Of a DNA stretch of 64,000 bases, positions 1-9,288 are shown in pieces (position 1 is the stretch's first letter; every line of letters starts with the position of its first letter). Location of the stretch: assembly GCA_963697355.1 (NCBI GenBank), contig CAVONV010000008.1:1-64000 (forward strand), in the 5' to 3' direction. A program made the position numbers and the translations under genes. Below the pieces are notes generated by a model. That model was not told where the DNA came from, did no database searches, and worked only from the letters and a program-made list of their open reading frames with translations. The DNA is from CAVONV01 sp963697355 (GTDB taxonomy: Bacteria; Acidobacteriota; Vicinamibacteria; Marinacidobacterales; DATDRI01).

Positions 1-131
1 ACGTGTCGATCCGACGACAACATTGAGAGAGAAGAGTAGCTCGAAATCAATTGGGACTAAGTGGTTCTGCCAGCGAACCTTTCTGCGCTTCGTGACGTCC
101 AAGTAGTAGAGGTTGCAGAGGAGGTCCCGCG

Positions 132-2565
132 GTGCTGAGCTCAGGATTACGAAACAGTCTGGCCATCTTTCGCCAGCGGCCCGGCGTCACCGCCGTCGCC
201 GTTTTGACGCTGGCCTTGGGGATCGGCGCCAACACAGCCGTTTTCAGCGTCATCGACGCAATGATCCTGCGTCCGCTCCCGTACGCGGAGTCGGAAAACC
301 TCGTCGTACCGTTGATGTCGAATCGCGAGACCGGCTTCGAGTGGCGGTCGACCGCTTATCCCGATTACCTCGACTGGCGGCAGCAAGAGGACCTTTTCGA
401 TCAAGCTGCGCTGTTTTTCCAGAATCAGATACGACCTTACGAGCGACGGTGAGCCGGAAAAACTCTCTGCACTCGTCGTCACGCAGGACTATTTCCCGTT
501 GATGCGCATTCGGCCTCTCGCCGGACGCTTGCTCCAATCGGACGACTTCGAACCGGGTGCCGAGAAGGTCGTCGTCCTGAGCCGCGCCTTGTGGAACCGC
601 CGGTTCGGCGGACGGCAGGACATCGTGGGTGAGACGATTCTGCTCAGCGACGTGCCCTATACCGTCATCGGCATTTTCGACGCAAAGTCCGCGTTTCCAT
701 CGACGCCCGAGATATGGCTCCCTTACGACGTGGGATATCCGCTGCCGGACGATCTACGGCGCCGCGACAACTACTTCGGCAGGTCATTGCTTCGATTGAA
801 GCCCGGCGTGAGACTCACGGAAGCCGGCGTTCGAGTCGCCTCTCTTGCCGATCGCGTTGCTCAGGAGGACCCGGCCAAACGCGGCAAAATCGCCGTCAGG
901 CTCGTGACCCTGAAGGAGGACCTCGTCGGAGCGGAGTCCCGGATGGTTTTGGGGCTCGTATTCGCCTCCGTTTTCTTGGTCTTGATGATCGCCTGCTTCA
1001 ATGTGGCCAACCTGCTCTTGGTACGTGCCGTCGAACGCTCCCGGGAGATGGCACTGCGCGTTTCGCTCGGTGCCGGTCGAGGCCACCTCGTGCGGTTGCT
1101 GCTCGGCGAAAGCTTCATGCTCACCCTGCTGAGCGGCGTTGCCGGTATCGTGCTTGCCGGATGGGGCATTCAGATTCTTCGGGCGCACGCCCCGGCCGAG
1201 ATACCGGGATTGGAACAGCTCAGTCTCAACGGCACGGTCCTGGGATTCGCCATCGCCGTTTCGTCGCTCACCACCTTGGTTTTCGGCATGCTACCGGCCT
1301 TACAGATCACCCGGACCCGGTTCAGCGACTCTCTGCGCGAGGCGGGGGCGGCGAGTGCAGAACACCGGTCATCGGGGCCGGAGGCTTCGCAACGGCTTGG
1401 TCATCGCCGAACTGGCCCTATCTCTGATCCTGCTCGTCACCGCCGGTCTGATGATCCGCAGCTTGGGGCAGATCGGCCAACGAGGTGCAGGCGTCGAGAT
1501 CGAGAGCCGGCTGAGCTTCGACGGTCAATCCTCCCCGAGCCCGATATCCTGAAAAGGTTCTGCGAGATACGTTTTTCGAGGGACTCGTGGAACGACTCAG
1601 CGCTCTTCCGCAAGTGAGACGTGCCAGCGCCAGCGCATCCTTGCCTCTCGGCGCGGGAGGCTCGACCGTCAACCGAGTCCATCTCATCGAGGATCATCCC
1701 GAACCTCCCGATGGACCGGAGCATCGAGCCGCCTGGAACGTGGTGGCTCCTGATTACTTCCGCACGATCGGCATACGCCTCGTCCGAGGGCGCGTCTTCA
1801 CGAAAACCGACAATGCCGATGCGACACCTGTCATCATCATCAACCAGACCTTGGCCGATCAGATGTTCCCCGACCAGGATCCCATCGGTCAAAGGATCCG
1901 CTCTTGGCGTGATGAGAACCTACTGCGGGAGATCGTCGGCGTGGTGAGCAGTGTGCGATACGACGGCATGGCCGAGGCAGTGGAGACCGATGGTCTACGT
2001 GCCGTACCCGCAGGTAAGATGGCCACGCCTTCAAAAAGTGGTGCTCCACACAATAGGGGATCCGGACCAACTGGCCGCTGCTATCCGTTCCGAGGTCTGG
2101 AGCCTCGACGACAAACTACCGGTGACCCAGATCCTCACGCTCGAGGAGATCGCCGCCGTGTCCGTCACCCGCGAGCGCTATCTCACCTGGGTGCTCAGCG
2201 GATTCAGCAGTCTCGCCTTGATCCTCGCCGCTCTCGGTCTCTACGGTGTGGTGTCGTATTCGATCTCTCAACGGACGCGAGAGATCGGCATTCGCATGGC
2301 ACTCGGCGCCCAAGTTGGCGACGTACAGCGCCTCGTCATGCGTCAGGGACTCGTTCTGGCTCTGGTGGGAAGCGGCATCGGCTTACTCGTTGTACTGGCC
2401 CTGAGCCGTGGGTTGTCGGGTCTTTTGACCGAAGTCAGCCCGACCGATCCCGCAACCTATGTGGGTGTCACCGGACTACTTCTGGGTGTGACGTTGCTGG
2501 CCAGCCTCGGCCCCGCGTGGCGAGCCGCGCGAGTCGAACCTCTCAAGGCTCTTCGTCACGAATAG
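132..2565 (+). CDS. ABC transporter permease, duplicated FtsX/MacB type (ADOP family), frameshifted
   Basis: Inner-membrane permease with two MacB periplasmic-domain plus FtsX units, the layout of the acidobacterial duplicated orphan permeases. The GTG start at 132 opens the family N-terminus: a helix around residues 18-38 with AVLTLALGIGANTAVFS, then LRPLPY. The first FtsX signature, ERSREMALRVSLGAG, is near 1035-1080. The second, ISQRTREIGIRMALGAQ, is near 2262-2312. The frame ends in PLKALRHE, typical of the C-terminus. The reading frame changes near 430, 1350, 1500-1580 and 1980, giving pieces 132-452, 499-~1350, ~1350-1552, 1587-~1980 and 1951-2565. All pieces line up as one ~810-residue protein. 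No ATPase gene is adjacent. Either a pseudogene or, given the many indels elsewhere in this window, a gene with sequencing errors. Confidence 0.85.
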
Positions 2566-2742
2566 TCTCTCCAGAACATCGCGGAGTCTCTTCCATACCA
2601 TTTGGAGTCGTCCCGATTTGAGCAGTTCAACCGTGTGGATATCCCCACAAGTTACGGTGTGATGAGGATCATTCTATATCGGGACGTCATCCGCATAACA
2701 TAAGCTACTCCAATATCGCGCGCCGTGGTTGGGAGCTATCTG

Positions 2743-3708
2743 ATGATGGGGAAGCTGAAGATCGTTTTTGGTTTATCCTTCGCACTATGGATGGGGCTGG
2801 TATGGATCAGTTGTGACTCTAGTCCTACCGCACCGTCCGAGTCGATCGCTGCGGGAAACCGCCTCTCCGGACGCTTCACCAACCTCGGGTCCGCGGGGTC
2901 GGCCTTTCAGGGCTTTGCCCAGAGCACGTTGGAAGGTATTACAGTTTATGTCCGGGAGGATCCGGCCATCCAAGCCCACGTGGGCTCGGATGGGTCTTTT
3001 GTATTGCGCGGACTTCCGGATGGCCAGTTCACCCTGGTTTTCGGAAACTTCGGTGAGCTGCTCTTCGACCGAGTGTTGCCCAATACGGAGCTCACCATAG
3101 TCGTACAGCTTACATCGGGAAGGATCGATCTCGTCGATGAGAAACGGACGGGCATCGGCCACGGAGATCTCGAGATCGAAGGTTTGGTGCAACAAGTGTC
3201 TCCGGGTTCTCATCCCAACCAAGGAACGCTCATCGTTTGCAGCTACGACATTGAAGCCCGTCCAGGTTCCACTACTATTCGTGAGGAGAATCGTGCTCGA
3301 GAAATGGCTGATATTCGAACGGGCAACCGGGTTCACGTCAAGGGGGTTTGGGAAGGTGGCAAGATACTGGCCCACGAGATAAAGCTCCAGGGGCCAGGAG
3401 ACGTTGGCAATACCGGCCCTAACGGGACGGAATGTCCCGGCCTCAATGGAGGCAAAGTCGGAGAGAAGATCGTTCTCGAGGGTACGGTTCTCTGGGGGGA
3501 CAGATGGTCGGGCTTCAACATGCGTGCCGAGGGTAGGGTAGACGACATCTATATAGACTTCACGGGAGAGCCAAGGTGCGTCGGACAAGCTGGAAAATCC
3601 GGAGAATGTAAAGTCGACACGGGTGACAAAGTCAACGTCAAGGGTACTTTGACGAGCTGTACGAACGTTCAAGCCGACGAGGTCAAGATACAAAAGAAAG
3701 GGACCTAA
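2743..3708 (+). CDS. Putative lipoprotein with DUF5666-like repeats
   Basis: Exported protein of about 321 residues. From the ATG at 2743 (GGGAG eight bases upstream) there is a charged start, a hydrophobic stretch, and a lipobox-like WISC with the Cys at residue 24, so an outer-membrane or periplasmic lipoprotein is likely. A carboxypeptidase-regulatory-like segment follows (GSDGSFVLRGLPDGQFTLVFG). After it come two modules of the pattern G-x-V...D-IRTGNRVHVKG-x-W...ILAHEIKLQ, which resembles DUF5666. Four cysteines in the C-terminal half may form disulfides. Function unknown. An in-frame GTG at 2725 is a less likely start. Confidence 0.7.
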   Translation: MMGKLKIVFGLSFALWMGLVWISCDSSPTAPSESIAAGNRLSGRFTNLGSAGSAFQGFAQSTLEGITVYVREDPAIQAHVGSDGSFVLRGLPDGQFTLVFGNFGELLFDRVLPNTELTIVVQLTSGRIDLVDEKRTGIGHGDLEIEGLVQQVSPGSHPNQGTLIVCSYDIEARPGSTTIREENRAREMADIRTGNRVHVKGVWEGGKILAHEIKLQGPGDVGNTGPNGTECPGLNGGKVGEKIVLEGTVLWGDRWSGFNMRAEGRVDDIYIDFTGEPRCVGQAGKSGECKVDTGDKVNVKGTLTSCTNVQADEVKIQKKGT

Positions 3709-4150
3709 GACATGGTCGTTCCTGGACCGCGGGTCGCCGCTGTGGTCCGCTGGCCCATGCTGATAGCTGTTTAATGGATTAGCTGACGAAGTACGAAGTT
3801 CGATGAATGGAGGTGCTTGGCCTTGGCCGTCGCTCCTCGAGGCTCCTCAAAGCCTCCTTCCGCCTTCTTCAAGGTAACTTCCCACGGGAACGGGCATGCA
3901 GTCAGTCAGGCAGCTGAACGAATCTGTGCCTCGCATGCGGATGAGCTCTGCGACCTCTGGAGCTACCAGGTGGTGCGATCCCTTCTTTTCTGCTAGATTC
4001 CCCGGGCAGGGGCATCCGCACGAAGCTAGTCCCTGATGCGGTGGACGTCGCCTGTCTTTGCCGTGCGGACGCTGATCACGGTTTTCTCGCCCATACTCGT
4101 TCCTGATATACTCTTAGAAATTTTCGACCATTTTCGGAGATAAGACAGCT
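3709..4150. other. Intergenic region, 442 bp, no gene seen
   Basis: No convincing reading frame on either strand. It contains one copy of the dispersed palindromic element (4004-4073) and a TATACT at 4108-4113 that could serve as a -10 box for acyP, though no good -35 lies at the right distance. Confidence 0.6.
4004..4073. repeat. Dispersed palindromic element, copy 1
   Basis: About 70 bp, roughly 90 percent identical by eye to 11193-11263. The ends are inverted: GCATCCGCACG at 4012-4022 pairs with CGTGCGGACGC at 4062-4072, with one mismatch. The conserved core reads GTCCCTGATGC, GTGGACGTCGCCTGTCTT. No coding content. It looks like a REP- or MITE-sized non-autonomous repeat. Confidence 0.7.
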
Positions 4151-4423
4151 GTGATTGCTTATCACATTCTAGTTTCGGGCTTTGTCCAGGGCGTTGGGTT
4201 CCGCTGGTTTGCCCAACGCCAGGCCGTGTCGCTCGGGGTTGGGGGATGGGTTCGCAACATACCGGGCGGCCGGGTCGAGGTCTTTGCCCAAGCGGAAAAG
4301 GACGTTCTCGATGCTTATTGTGGGAAGCTTCGGGAGGGACCGGGCTATGGCCAAACCGATGCGCTTGCGATAGAGACGGTTCCCGTGGATCACAAGATAC
4401 TTGGATTTCAGATCAGACACTGA
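4151..4423 (+). CDS. acyP: Acylphosphatase
   Basis: Hydrolyses acyl phosphates in the cytoplasm. It has the usual length (90 residues) and both hallmark motifs: VQGVGFR at residues 12-18, with the phosphate-binding Arg18, and GWVRN with catalytic Asn36 followed by GGRVEV. The start is GTG at 4151. It lies 9 bp before apt on the same strand, so the two are probably co-transcribed. No missing residues. Confidence 0.95.
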   Translation: MIAYHILVSGFVQGVGFRWFAQRQAVSLGVGGWVRNIPGGRVEVFAQAEKDVLDAYCGKLREGPGYGQTDALAIETVPVDHKILGFQIRH

Positions 4424-4432
4424 GGAAGGGCC

Positions 4433-4954
4433 ATGGAAGAACTCAAAAAAGCGATTCGTGAGATTCCGGATTTCCCCAAGAAGGGCATCCTTTTCTACGA
4501 CATAACCACACTGCTCAAAGACCCCGCGGCGTTCCGCAAGTCCATCGACGAGCTCGCGGCGAAGCTCGAAGGCAAGGATTTCGATGCAATACTCGGCGTC
4601 GAGAGCCGAGGATTCATCTTTGCCGCGGCCCTAGCCTACAAGCTCGGCAAGGGCCTCATCGTCGTCAGAAAGCCGGGCAAGTTGCCGTCGGAGACCCTTC
4701 AGGCGACTTATGAGCTCGAGTACGGCACGGACACCATCGAGATGCACCGAGACGCCGTGGGTTCAGCTCAGAAAGTGGTGATCGTGGATGACTTGCTGGC
4801 AACGGGCGGAACGGCGCAGGCTACCGCGGAGCTGGTCGAGAAGGCGGGCGGACGGGTGGAAGTCATCCTCTTTCTTGTCGAGCTCGATTTCCTCAATGGT
4901 CGAGAAAAGCTAAAAGGCTACGAGACGGTGTCCATTCTCCACTATTCATCATGA
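4433..4954 (+). CDS. apt: Adenine phosphoribosyltransferase
   Basis: Purine salvage: adenine plus PRPP gives AMP and pyrophosphate. It is 173 residues, the normal length, with the type I PRTase PRPP loop VVIVDDLLATGGTA at residues 115-128. The family N-terminus (IREIPDFPKKGILFYDIT) and the GVESRGFIFA segment are both present. Start ATG at 4433. Confidence 0.97.
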   Translation: MEELKKAIREIPDFPKKGILFYDITTLLKDPAAFRKSIDELAAKLEGKDFDAILGVESRGFIFAAALAYKLGKGLIVVRKPGKLPSETLQATYELEYGTDTIEMHRDAVGSAQKVVIVDDLLATGGTAQATAELVEKAGGRVEVILFLVELDFLNGREKLKGYETVSILHYSS

Positions 4955-5001
4955 GTCTTTGACAGCGTGAATCCACGAATCTACAATAGTTTAAAGCTAC
5001 T

Positions 5002-6030
5002 ATGAAATTCGCGATTCGCGGCTTAGCGCGCGGGAAGTCCGATACCGCTCCTAATCCAGAGCCCTCCTTTGGTGTCACCCGTCTGTCTCCAACTCGGAAG
5101 CCGTTGAGCTCGCGCGCCATGAGGCGATTGATGGATCGTCTCACGGCACAACAGACCTCTTTGGTCAGAGCCGTCACCCTGAACGACGAGGAGTACTTGG
5201 GTCACTCCTTCTACATCGATCCCGAGATCGGAAAGCGTGTGGCCCACGAGCTCGAAGAAGAGGAGCTTTCCCGCTTCACTACGAGTTGGGGGGTTGCTCC
5301 CATTGAGTGCATTCGCTCGATGAATCGAGCGATCTCCCGAATTGACGAGCCGGGTCGGAAAGAACGATACATCCGTGCGGCCGTGGATCTCGAGATCCTC
5401 ATGGACCATCAGAACTGGTCGGACGAAGACGGGAAGATTTTCTGTGGCATTCCTACGTATCTCATGAACGGATACACGGACATGGGGACGATGCCGTCTC
5501 CCACCGAAAGGAACGGGCGGGAGAAAATCAAGGTCGACAAGATTCAAATGAAGTCGCTCCTCATCCAGTGCAAAAGGGAAGGCCTGGCTACGAGCCAACC
5601 GGGAGTCGATCTACTCGAGCGGATTTACGAAGTGGTCCGGCGGGATATCGAGTTCAATGAGAAGGGCGTGGAGAGACTGTCGAGGGAATATGGCAATGAG
5701 AGCATCGTGCTTTCGGAATACCTCGACCAAGGTATGGGCGTCTGTCGGCATTTGTCCATTTTTTTTCAGCTCTATCTTCAAGAAGTGGGAATCCACTCGA
5801 GGGTCGTCAAGGGCAATCTGCGTTTCTATGTCTTTAGCGGGCGGCACGCGTGGAATGTGGTTCAACTTGGAGACCAGTTCGCGTTAGTCGACGTGACGCA
5901 TCCAGATGTCCAACGCCCCTTCATCCTGACAGAGAGCTCTGAAGAATTACTGTACGGACGGGCCGGAGACTTCGACCGTTCGTATGTGGCGACTCCTGAC
6001 GAGAACAACTATTACAAGATCGGTGCCTAA
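5002..6030 (+). CDS. Transglutaminase-like superfamily protein
   Basis: A 342-residue cytoplasmic protein. Its C-terminal third carries a transglutaminase-like Cys-His-Asp arrangement: Cys248 in GVCRHLSIF, His282 in GRHAWNVV and Asp297 in ALVDVTHPD. The spacing fits a papain-like fold, and the layout resembles the EDR1-type transglutaminase-like family, where many members have no known substrate. The N-terminal 200 residues are charged, with no signal peptide or membrane segment. It lies 47 bp after apt. Function not assignable beyond the fold. Confidence 0.6.
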   Translation: MKFAIRGLARGKSDTAPNPEPSFGVTRLSPTRKPLSSRAMRRLMDRLTAQQTSLVRAVTLNDEEYLGHSFYIDPEIGKRVAHELEEEELSRFTTSWGVAPIECIRSMNRAISRIDEPGRKERYIRAAVDLEILMDHQNWSDEDGKIFCGIPTYLMNGYTDMGTMPSPTERNGREKIKVDKIQMKSLLIQCKREGLATSQPGVDLLERIYEVVRRDIEFNEKGVERLSREYGNESIVLSEYLDQGMGVCRHLSIFFQLYLQEVGIHSRVVKGNLRFYVFSGRHAWNVVQLGDQFALVDVTHPDVQRPFILTESSEELLYGRAGDFDRSYVATPDENNYYKIGA

Positions 6031-6037
6031 GGGGATT

Positions 6038-6268
6038 ATGATGGCCGCTCCTAGTAAGCGTAGAGCAACACTTCTACTGACTTATGCCGAATTGGCTTTC
6101 GTTCAGAAGCTACTCAGAACGGAGTACCACTTCATCACCGATGACGAGCAAAGGGCGCGCCAAGCCTTCGGCCGAAAGCTCTCCGATATCACATTACCTG
6201 GTGGACAAATGGGAGGAGTGGACCTTTTCCTCTCGCAACTCGAAGATTCTCGTTTCTTCAGAAGCTGA
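6038..6268 (+). CDS. Small hypothetical protein, possibly continuing to 6411 through a frameshift
   Basis: 76 residues from an ATG 7 bp after the preceding gene; no family recognised. Downstream, another frame reads KLTKTSYSFLTMAEREARQRLRSKI and ends at 6411 with a Lys-rich tail. Joining the two at about 6262 gives a plausible ~124-residue charged, helical protein. A stop at 6268 followed by a 38-residue frame (6295-6411) is the literal reading. Confidence 0.4.
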   Translation: MMAAPSKRRATLLLTYAELAFVQKLLRTEYHFITDDEQRARQAFGRKLSDITLPGGQMGGVDLFLSQLEDSRFFRS

Positions 6269-6442
6269 CCAAGACATCCTACAGTTTCTTGACGATGGCC
6301 GAGCGGGAGGCCCGGCAACGGCTCAGGTCAAAAATCCGCGCCGCTTGGGAACAAGTGCAGGACGCGGATGAAGAGGCTAAGGCGTCTTCGACCAAGAAGA
6401 GCTCAAAATAGCAGCGCCGCGTTACTCGATTTCCACAGACGC

Positions 6443-6471
6443 TTGCCAGAATTTACCGACCGCGATACGAT
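6443..6471 (+). promoter_or_regulatory. Sigma-70-type promoter for tRNA-Arg
   Basis: TTGCCA at 6443-6448 and TACGAT at 6466-6471 are separated by exactly 17 bp. The -10 box ends 19 bases before the mature tRNA 5' end. The match is 5/6 to the -35 consensus and 4/6 to the -10. Confidence 0.55.
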
Positions 6472-6490
6472 AAAATCCGCTTCGGCGGAT

Positions 6491-6567
6491 GCGCCCGTAG
6501 CTCAGTAGGATAGAGCGACAGATTCCTAATCTGTAGGCCGCAGGTTCGAATCCTGCCGGGCGTACCA
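6491..6567 (+). tRNA. tRNA-Arg (anticodon CCT)
   Basis: Full cloverleaf of 77 nt with encoded CCA. The acceptor stem is GCGCCCG with CGGGCGT. The D stem is GCTC/GAGC, the anticodon stem ACAGA/TCTGT around TTCCTAA, and the T stem GCAGG/CCTGC around TTCGAAT. Anticodon CCT is at 6525-6527. The 3' part is overlapped on the opposite strand by the tail of the kinase-fold gene. Confidence 0.97.
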
Positions 6568-7437
6568 ATCCTTACTGGCTTGCTGACCTGCGAGTTTGTT
6601 GGCCATAACGACCACATCGTTGTCGAAGATAACGGCGTCTTCGCCTCGTTGCGCGATGAGCGTCTCGATGTGCTCCACTAGCTGGTCGCGTCTATTGAGC
6701 AAGGTCTTGAGGCGCGCAAAGTTGATGTGGGGATAGAGATTCTCGGACAATGTGTCTTCGTCGAGTGCTTTCAGTTTCTCCCACACCCCACGCTCACACC
6801 AAGTGATGTTGTCGATGTCCTCGATTTTGCGGGAGCTGAGGAAAGAGCGGGTATGGTCGATGAACCAGAGCTTGCCCTGCTCATCGATGAGCATATTGCC
6901 CGTGTTGCGGTCGTAGTTGTAAATGAGCGCGTCGAATAGCCGCATGGTTTGCCGCTGGCGAGCCCAGTTCAGGGTCTTGACCAATACCGAGTCTTCTTCG
7001 GCTAGCTGCTTCAGCGTTTTGGCGCTTTCGACCCAAAGCTGCAGGCTTCCTTCTTTATCGAATAGAATCCGCGGTACGCAAGGCGGGACGGCGTCGAGAC
7101 CCAAGAGCCGATCCATTTCATATGCCGCGCACTCATAGCGGTAGCTGTCGTGAAAGTCCCGGTAGTTCTTTCCATAGATACGCGTGTTGTCCAGCTTTTT
7201 GTCGACCGTCCGGAAGACGGCATGAGCTCTAATCCCATCTTTTTCCAATGTGACTTTCAGGGGACGATTCTTGCCGCTGGGAATCTCCTTGAACTTGACG
7301 ACCTCGGCATTCCTTAGGAAGTCGAGAATATCCTCGTCCCTTATGAAAGGAAGTGGCTGCTCCTCAGGGCCCATCCACCGAACGGGTGCGTCTGCATAGG
7401 TGGTGGCTTCGGCGAAAGCGCAAGGTGAAACGGACAT
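6526..7437 (-). CDS. Exported kinase-fold protein (HipA/PI3-4-kinase-like)
   Basis: About 303 residues from the ATG at 7437. The fold signature is YECAAYEMDRLLG (101-113), then YNYDRNTGNMLID with Asp176 and Asn181, then WFIDHTRSF with Asp194. These match the catalytic and metal-binding Asp of HipA/PI-kinase-like enzymes. Residues just after the start (SVSPCAFAEA), with in-frame upstream codons reading RWRWIAIAV, look like a signal peptide. No ATG, GTG or TTG precedes that stretch, so the true start is unclear and an indel is possible. The final residues (YARQDSNLRPTD) are read antisense through tRNA-Arg and are unlikely to be functional. Substrate unknown. Confidence 0.65.
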   Translation of the reverse strand: MSVSPCAFAEATTYADAPVRWMGPEEQPLPFIRDEDILDFLRNAEVVKFKEIPSGKNRPLKVTLEKDGIRAHAVFRTVDKKLDNTRIYGKNYRDFHDSYRYECAAYEMDRLLGLDAVPPCVPRILFDKEGSLQLWVESAKTLKQLAEEDSVLVKTLNWARQRQTMRLFDALIYNYDRNTGNMLIDEQGKLWFIDHTRSFLSSRKIEDIDNITWCERGVWEKLKALDEDTLSENLYPHINFARLKTLLNRRDQLVEHIETLIAQRGEDAVIFDNDVVVMANKLAGQQASKDWYARQDSNLRPTD

Positions 7438-7669
7438 GGTTACTGCAATTGCGATCCATCGCCATCGCGTATATGCGTTTCCTATGTTGATATTGAAGTA
7501 ACATCTATCCCTCTGAATATGTTGCAGCGTGCCTCGCTTATTTGGACGTAATTGGAGGCCGCAAAGTTCCTGTGATTCAAGTGACCTATAGATACTAGCG
7601 CGATTTCTTCGTCAGCGCCGATATAACAGAAGCGGGCGACAGGGAAAATCACCTGTGACATTCAAGAAA

Positions 7670-7701
7670 TTGCCAAATGGCTCGTATCCCGCAGATATAA
7701 T
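7670..7701 (+). promoter_or_regulatory. Weak candidate promoter for the arsM remnant-arsN2 pair
   Basis: A perfect TATAAT at 7696-7701 lies 11 bases before the ATG at 7713. The only -35-like box is TTGCCA at 7670-7675, giving a 20-bp spacer, longer than usual. The region 7438-7712 separates divergent genes and otherwise shows nothing recognisable. Confidence 0.35.
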
Positions 7702-7712
7702 TAGGGTGGACA

Positions 7713-7820
7713 ATGAAAAAAGGCGAAAGAATCAAGAAACTGGTTCGTGAGCACTACACCCGCGCGGCAAGCGTTCAAGTGGCGACCGTTGAGCCAAAGG
7801 AAGGTCTAGAGGCAGCATGA
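7713..7820 (+). pseudogene. Remnant of arsenite S-adenosylmethyltransferase (arsM)
   Basis: A 35-residue frame starting MKKGERIKKLVREHYTR. This resembles the first residues of ArsM-type arsenite methyltransferases, whose N-termini carry (K/E)-x-VRE-x-Y. None of the SAM-binding core or the arsenic-binding cysteines follows. The remaining residues (AASVQVATVEPKEGLEAA) could derive from the C-terminal end, which would mean an internal deletion. Its TGA overlaps the ATG of arsN2 (ATGA), so it may now act as a leader that couples translation. The ArsM assignment is inference from a short motif plus the arsN2 neighbour. Confidence 0.45.
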
Positions 7821-8281
7821 AGGTGGAAATTCGCCCCGCCGGTCTTCACGAGCTGCCGGAGTTGATCGAACTGCTTCAGCATTCGGGTCTTCCTGTCGCT
7901 GGGGTAGAGGCGCACCTCACCAACTATCTCGTTGCGACGAAGGAGGGCCGCATGGTTGGGATGGTGGGGCTCGAAATCTATGGCGATGTCGGATTACTTC
8001 GTTCACTGGCCGTAGTCCCAACCGAGAAGCGAACCGGTGTCGGAAAAGAGCTTGTTGTGGCCATCTTGGCAAAGGCTGAGCAAACGAAACTCACCGCGGT
8101 CTTCTTGCTGACGACGACCGCCGAGGAGTACTTTCCCCGCTTTGGTTTCCGGAGGATCGCGCGTGGAGATTTGGACGAGAGGCTCGAAGAGTCCGAAGAG
8201 CTCCGGGGAGCCTGCCCCGACACTGCAGTGTGTATGCGCCTCAGGGCTGGTGTGACGAGGCATTCTTATGTAAATTACTGA
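7817..8281 (+). CDS. arsN2: GNAT N-acetyltransferase, ArsN2-like (arsenic resistance)
   Basis: 154-residue GNAT protein. The acetyl-CoA-binding motif appears as LRSLAVVPTEKRTGVGKELV. The ArsN2-type C-terminal pattern EYFPRFGFRRI...ESEELRGACPDTAVCMR is clear. Related proteins acetylate the amino group of organoarsenicals such as arsinothricin. The preceding reading frame looks like an arsM stump, consistent with a former arsenic cluster. No arsR, arsB or arsC is nearby, so physiological relevance is uncertain. Confidence 0.8.
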   Translation: MKVEIRPAGLHELPELIELLQHSGLPVAGVEAHLTNYLVATKEGRMVGMVGLEIYGDVGLLRSLAVVPTEKRTGVGKELVVAILAKAEQTKLTAVFLLTTTAEEYFPRFGFRRIARGDLDERLEESEELRGACPDTAVCMRLRAGVTRHSYVNY

Positions 8282-8350
8282 TTTTTCATGACTACCGCCT
8301 TCTAGTGTTATGAGAATCTACCCGACTCGTTTACATCTGAGACCATTTTG

Positions 8351-8563
8351 ATGCGTGTCAGTACGCTGTCTTACATCCCGATGTTGACAGATGAACGGCT
8401 GGAAGGCAGACTGACGCGTGTGGAAGAAGATACGCTTCTTCCTTTGGCACTCTCTTCCTCGGGGGAGAGAAGGCTCGCCGTCTTGTCCGCCGAATCCTCG
8501 GCGTCGAGGGTAGTTCGTGAGACGGAGGCGGCTCGAGCACCGAAAGATGGAGTAACCCGTTGA
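8351..8563 (+). CDS. Small hypothetical protein upstream of the TPR gene
   Basis: 70 residues, no recognised domain, Ser/Arg/Glu-rich. The only support is that its TGA (8561-8563) overlaps the TTG start of the next gene, an arrangement seen again at sppA and hisD. An antisense frame of similar length covers the same bases, so this may be non-coding leader sequence (8282-8559). Confidence 0.3.
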   Translation: MRVSTLSYIPMLTDERLEGRLTRVEEDTLLPLALSSSGERRLAVLSAESSASRVVRETEAARAPKDGVTR

Positions 8564-9288
8564 AGCGAAAACACAGACACGAGCTCAAACAAAACGACTT
8601 TCTCGTATGGATGGAGCAAACGCTCGAGTGGTTCTCTGAGAACAAGCGCCAGCTATACACGGGCCTTGGTGTGGGCGTGGCCGCCGCCCTCCTGTTGGGA
8701 GGGGCTTATTACTATGTCAACCATCGCCAGAGTAATGCGCAGCAGGCCCTCAACGAGGCTCTCGAGCTTTATCACGGACGTATCCAAGAAAGTACCGTCG
8801 TCCAATCCACAGCCGGAGAAGAGTTCAAGACGCGCGAGGAGCGCTATCAGAAGTCGCTCGAGGCTTTCGAGAATGTCATTGATCAATATCCCCGTACGAG
8901 CCAGGGCCGCCAAGCTCGATACTACGCCGCGCTTTGTCACAAAGGGCTCGAACAATATGAGGATGCGGAGAAACTCCTGTCCGAAGTTGCAGGAGGGGGG
9001 CAAGACCTTCTCTACTACCTGGGCTCCCAAGCACTGGCATCCGTCAAAACAGCGGCAGAAGATTACGGTGGTGCAGCGGATGTCTATCGTCGTCTCGTAG
9101 AAGACACCAACAATCCTCTTCCTAGAGATATCCTGTTGTTCAATCTTGCTATGGTCAACGAGCAGGCGGGCAATCTCGAAGAAGCGAAAAACGACTACGA
9201 AAGAGTTCTAGAGGAGTTTCCTGATTCACTTCTGAGGAGCGACGTCCTTTCAAAAAAAGAGGGTCTTGAATACAGGTTGGAAAGTTGA
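8560..9288 (+). CDS. Membrane-anchored TPR protein (YfgM-like)
   Basis: 242 residues. A charged N-terminus precedes one transmembrane helix at about residues 33-52 (LYTGLGVGVAAALLLGGAYYY). A periplasmic region with TPR-type helical pairs follows (EERYQKSLEAFENVIDQYP, ARYYAALCHKGLEQYEDAEKLL, LFNLAMVNEQAGNLEEAKNDYERVLEEFP). The architecture matches YfgM-type SecYEG ancillary proteins. The start is TTG at 8560, with GGAG at 8549-8552. Its stop overlaps the sppA start (TTGA), suggesting coupled translation and a shared role in envelope protein handling. Confidence 0.75.
   Translation: MKRKHRHELKQNDFLVWMEQTLEWFSENKRQLYTGLGVGVAAALLLGGAYYYVNHRQSNAQQALNEALELYHGRIQESTVVQSTAGEEFKTREERYQKSLEAFENVIDQYPRTSQGRQARYYAALCHKGLEQYEDAEKLLSEVAGGGQDLLYYLGSQALASVKTAAEDYGGAADVYRRLVEDTNNPLPRDILLFNLAMVNEQAGNLEEAKNDYERVLEEFPDSLLRSDVLSKKEGLEYRLES

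Noticed and set aside
6526..6567. C-terminal tail YARQDSNLRPTD as a conserved protein motif
   Set aside because: It is the antisense reading of tRNA-Arg, a common artefact of frames running into tRNA genes.
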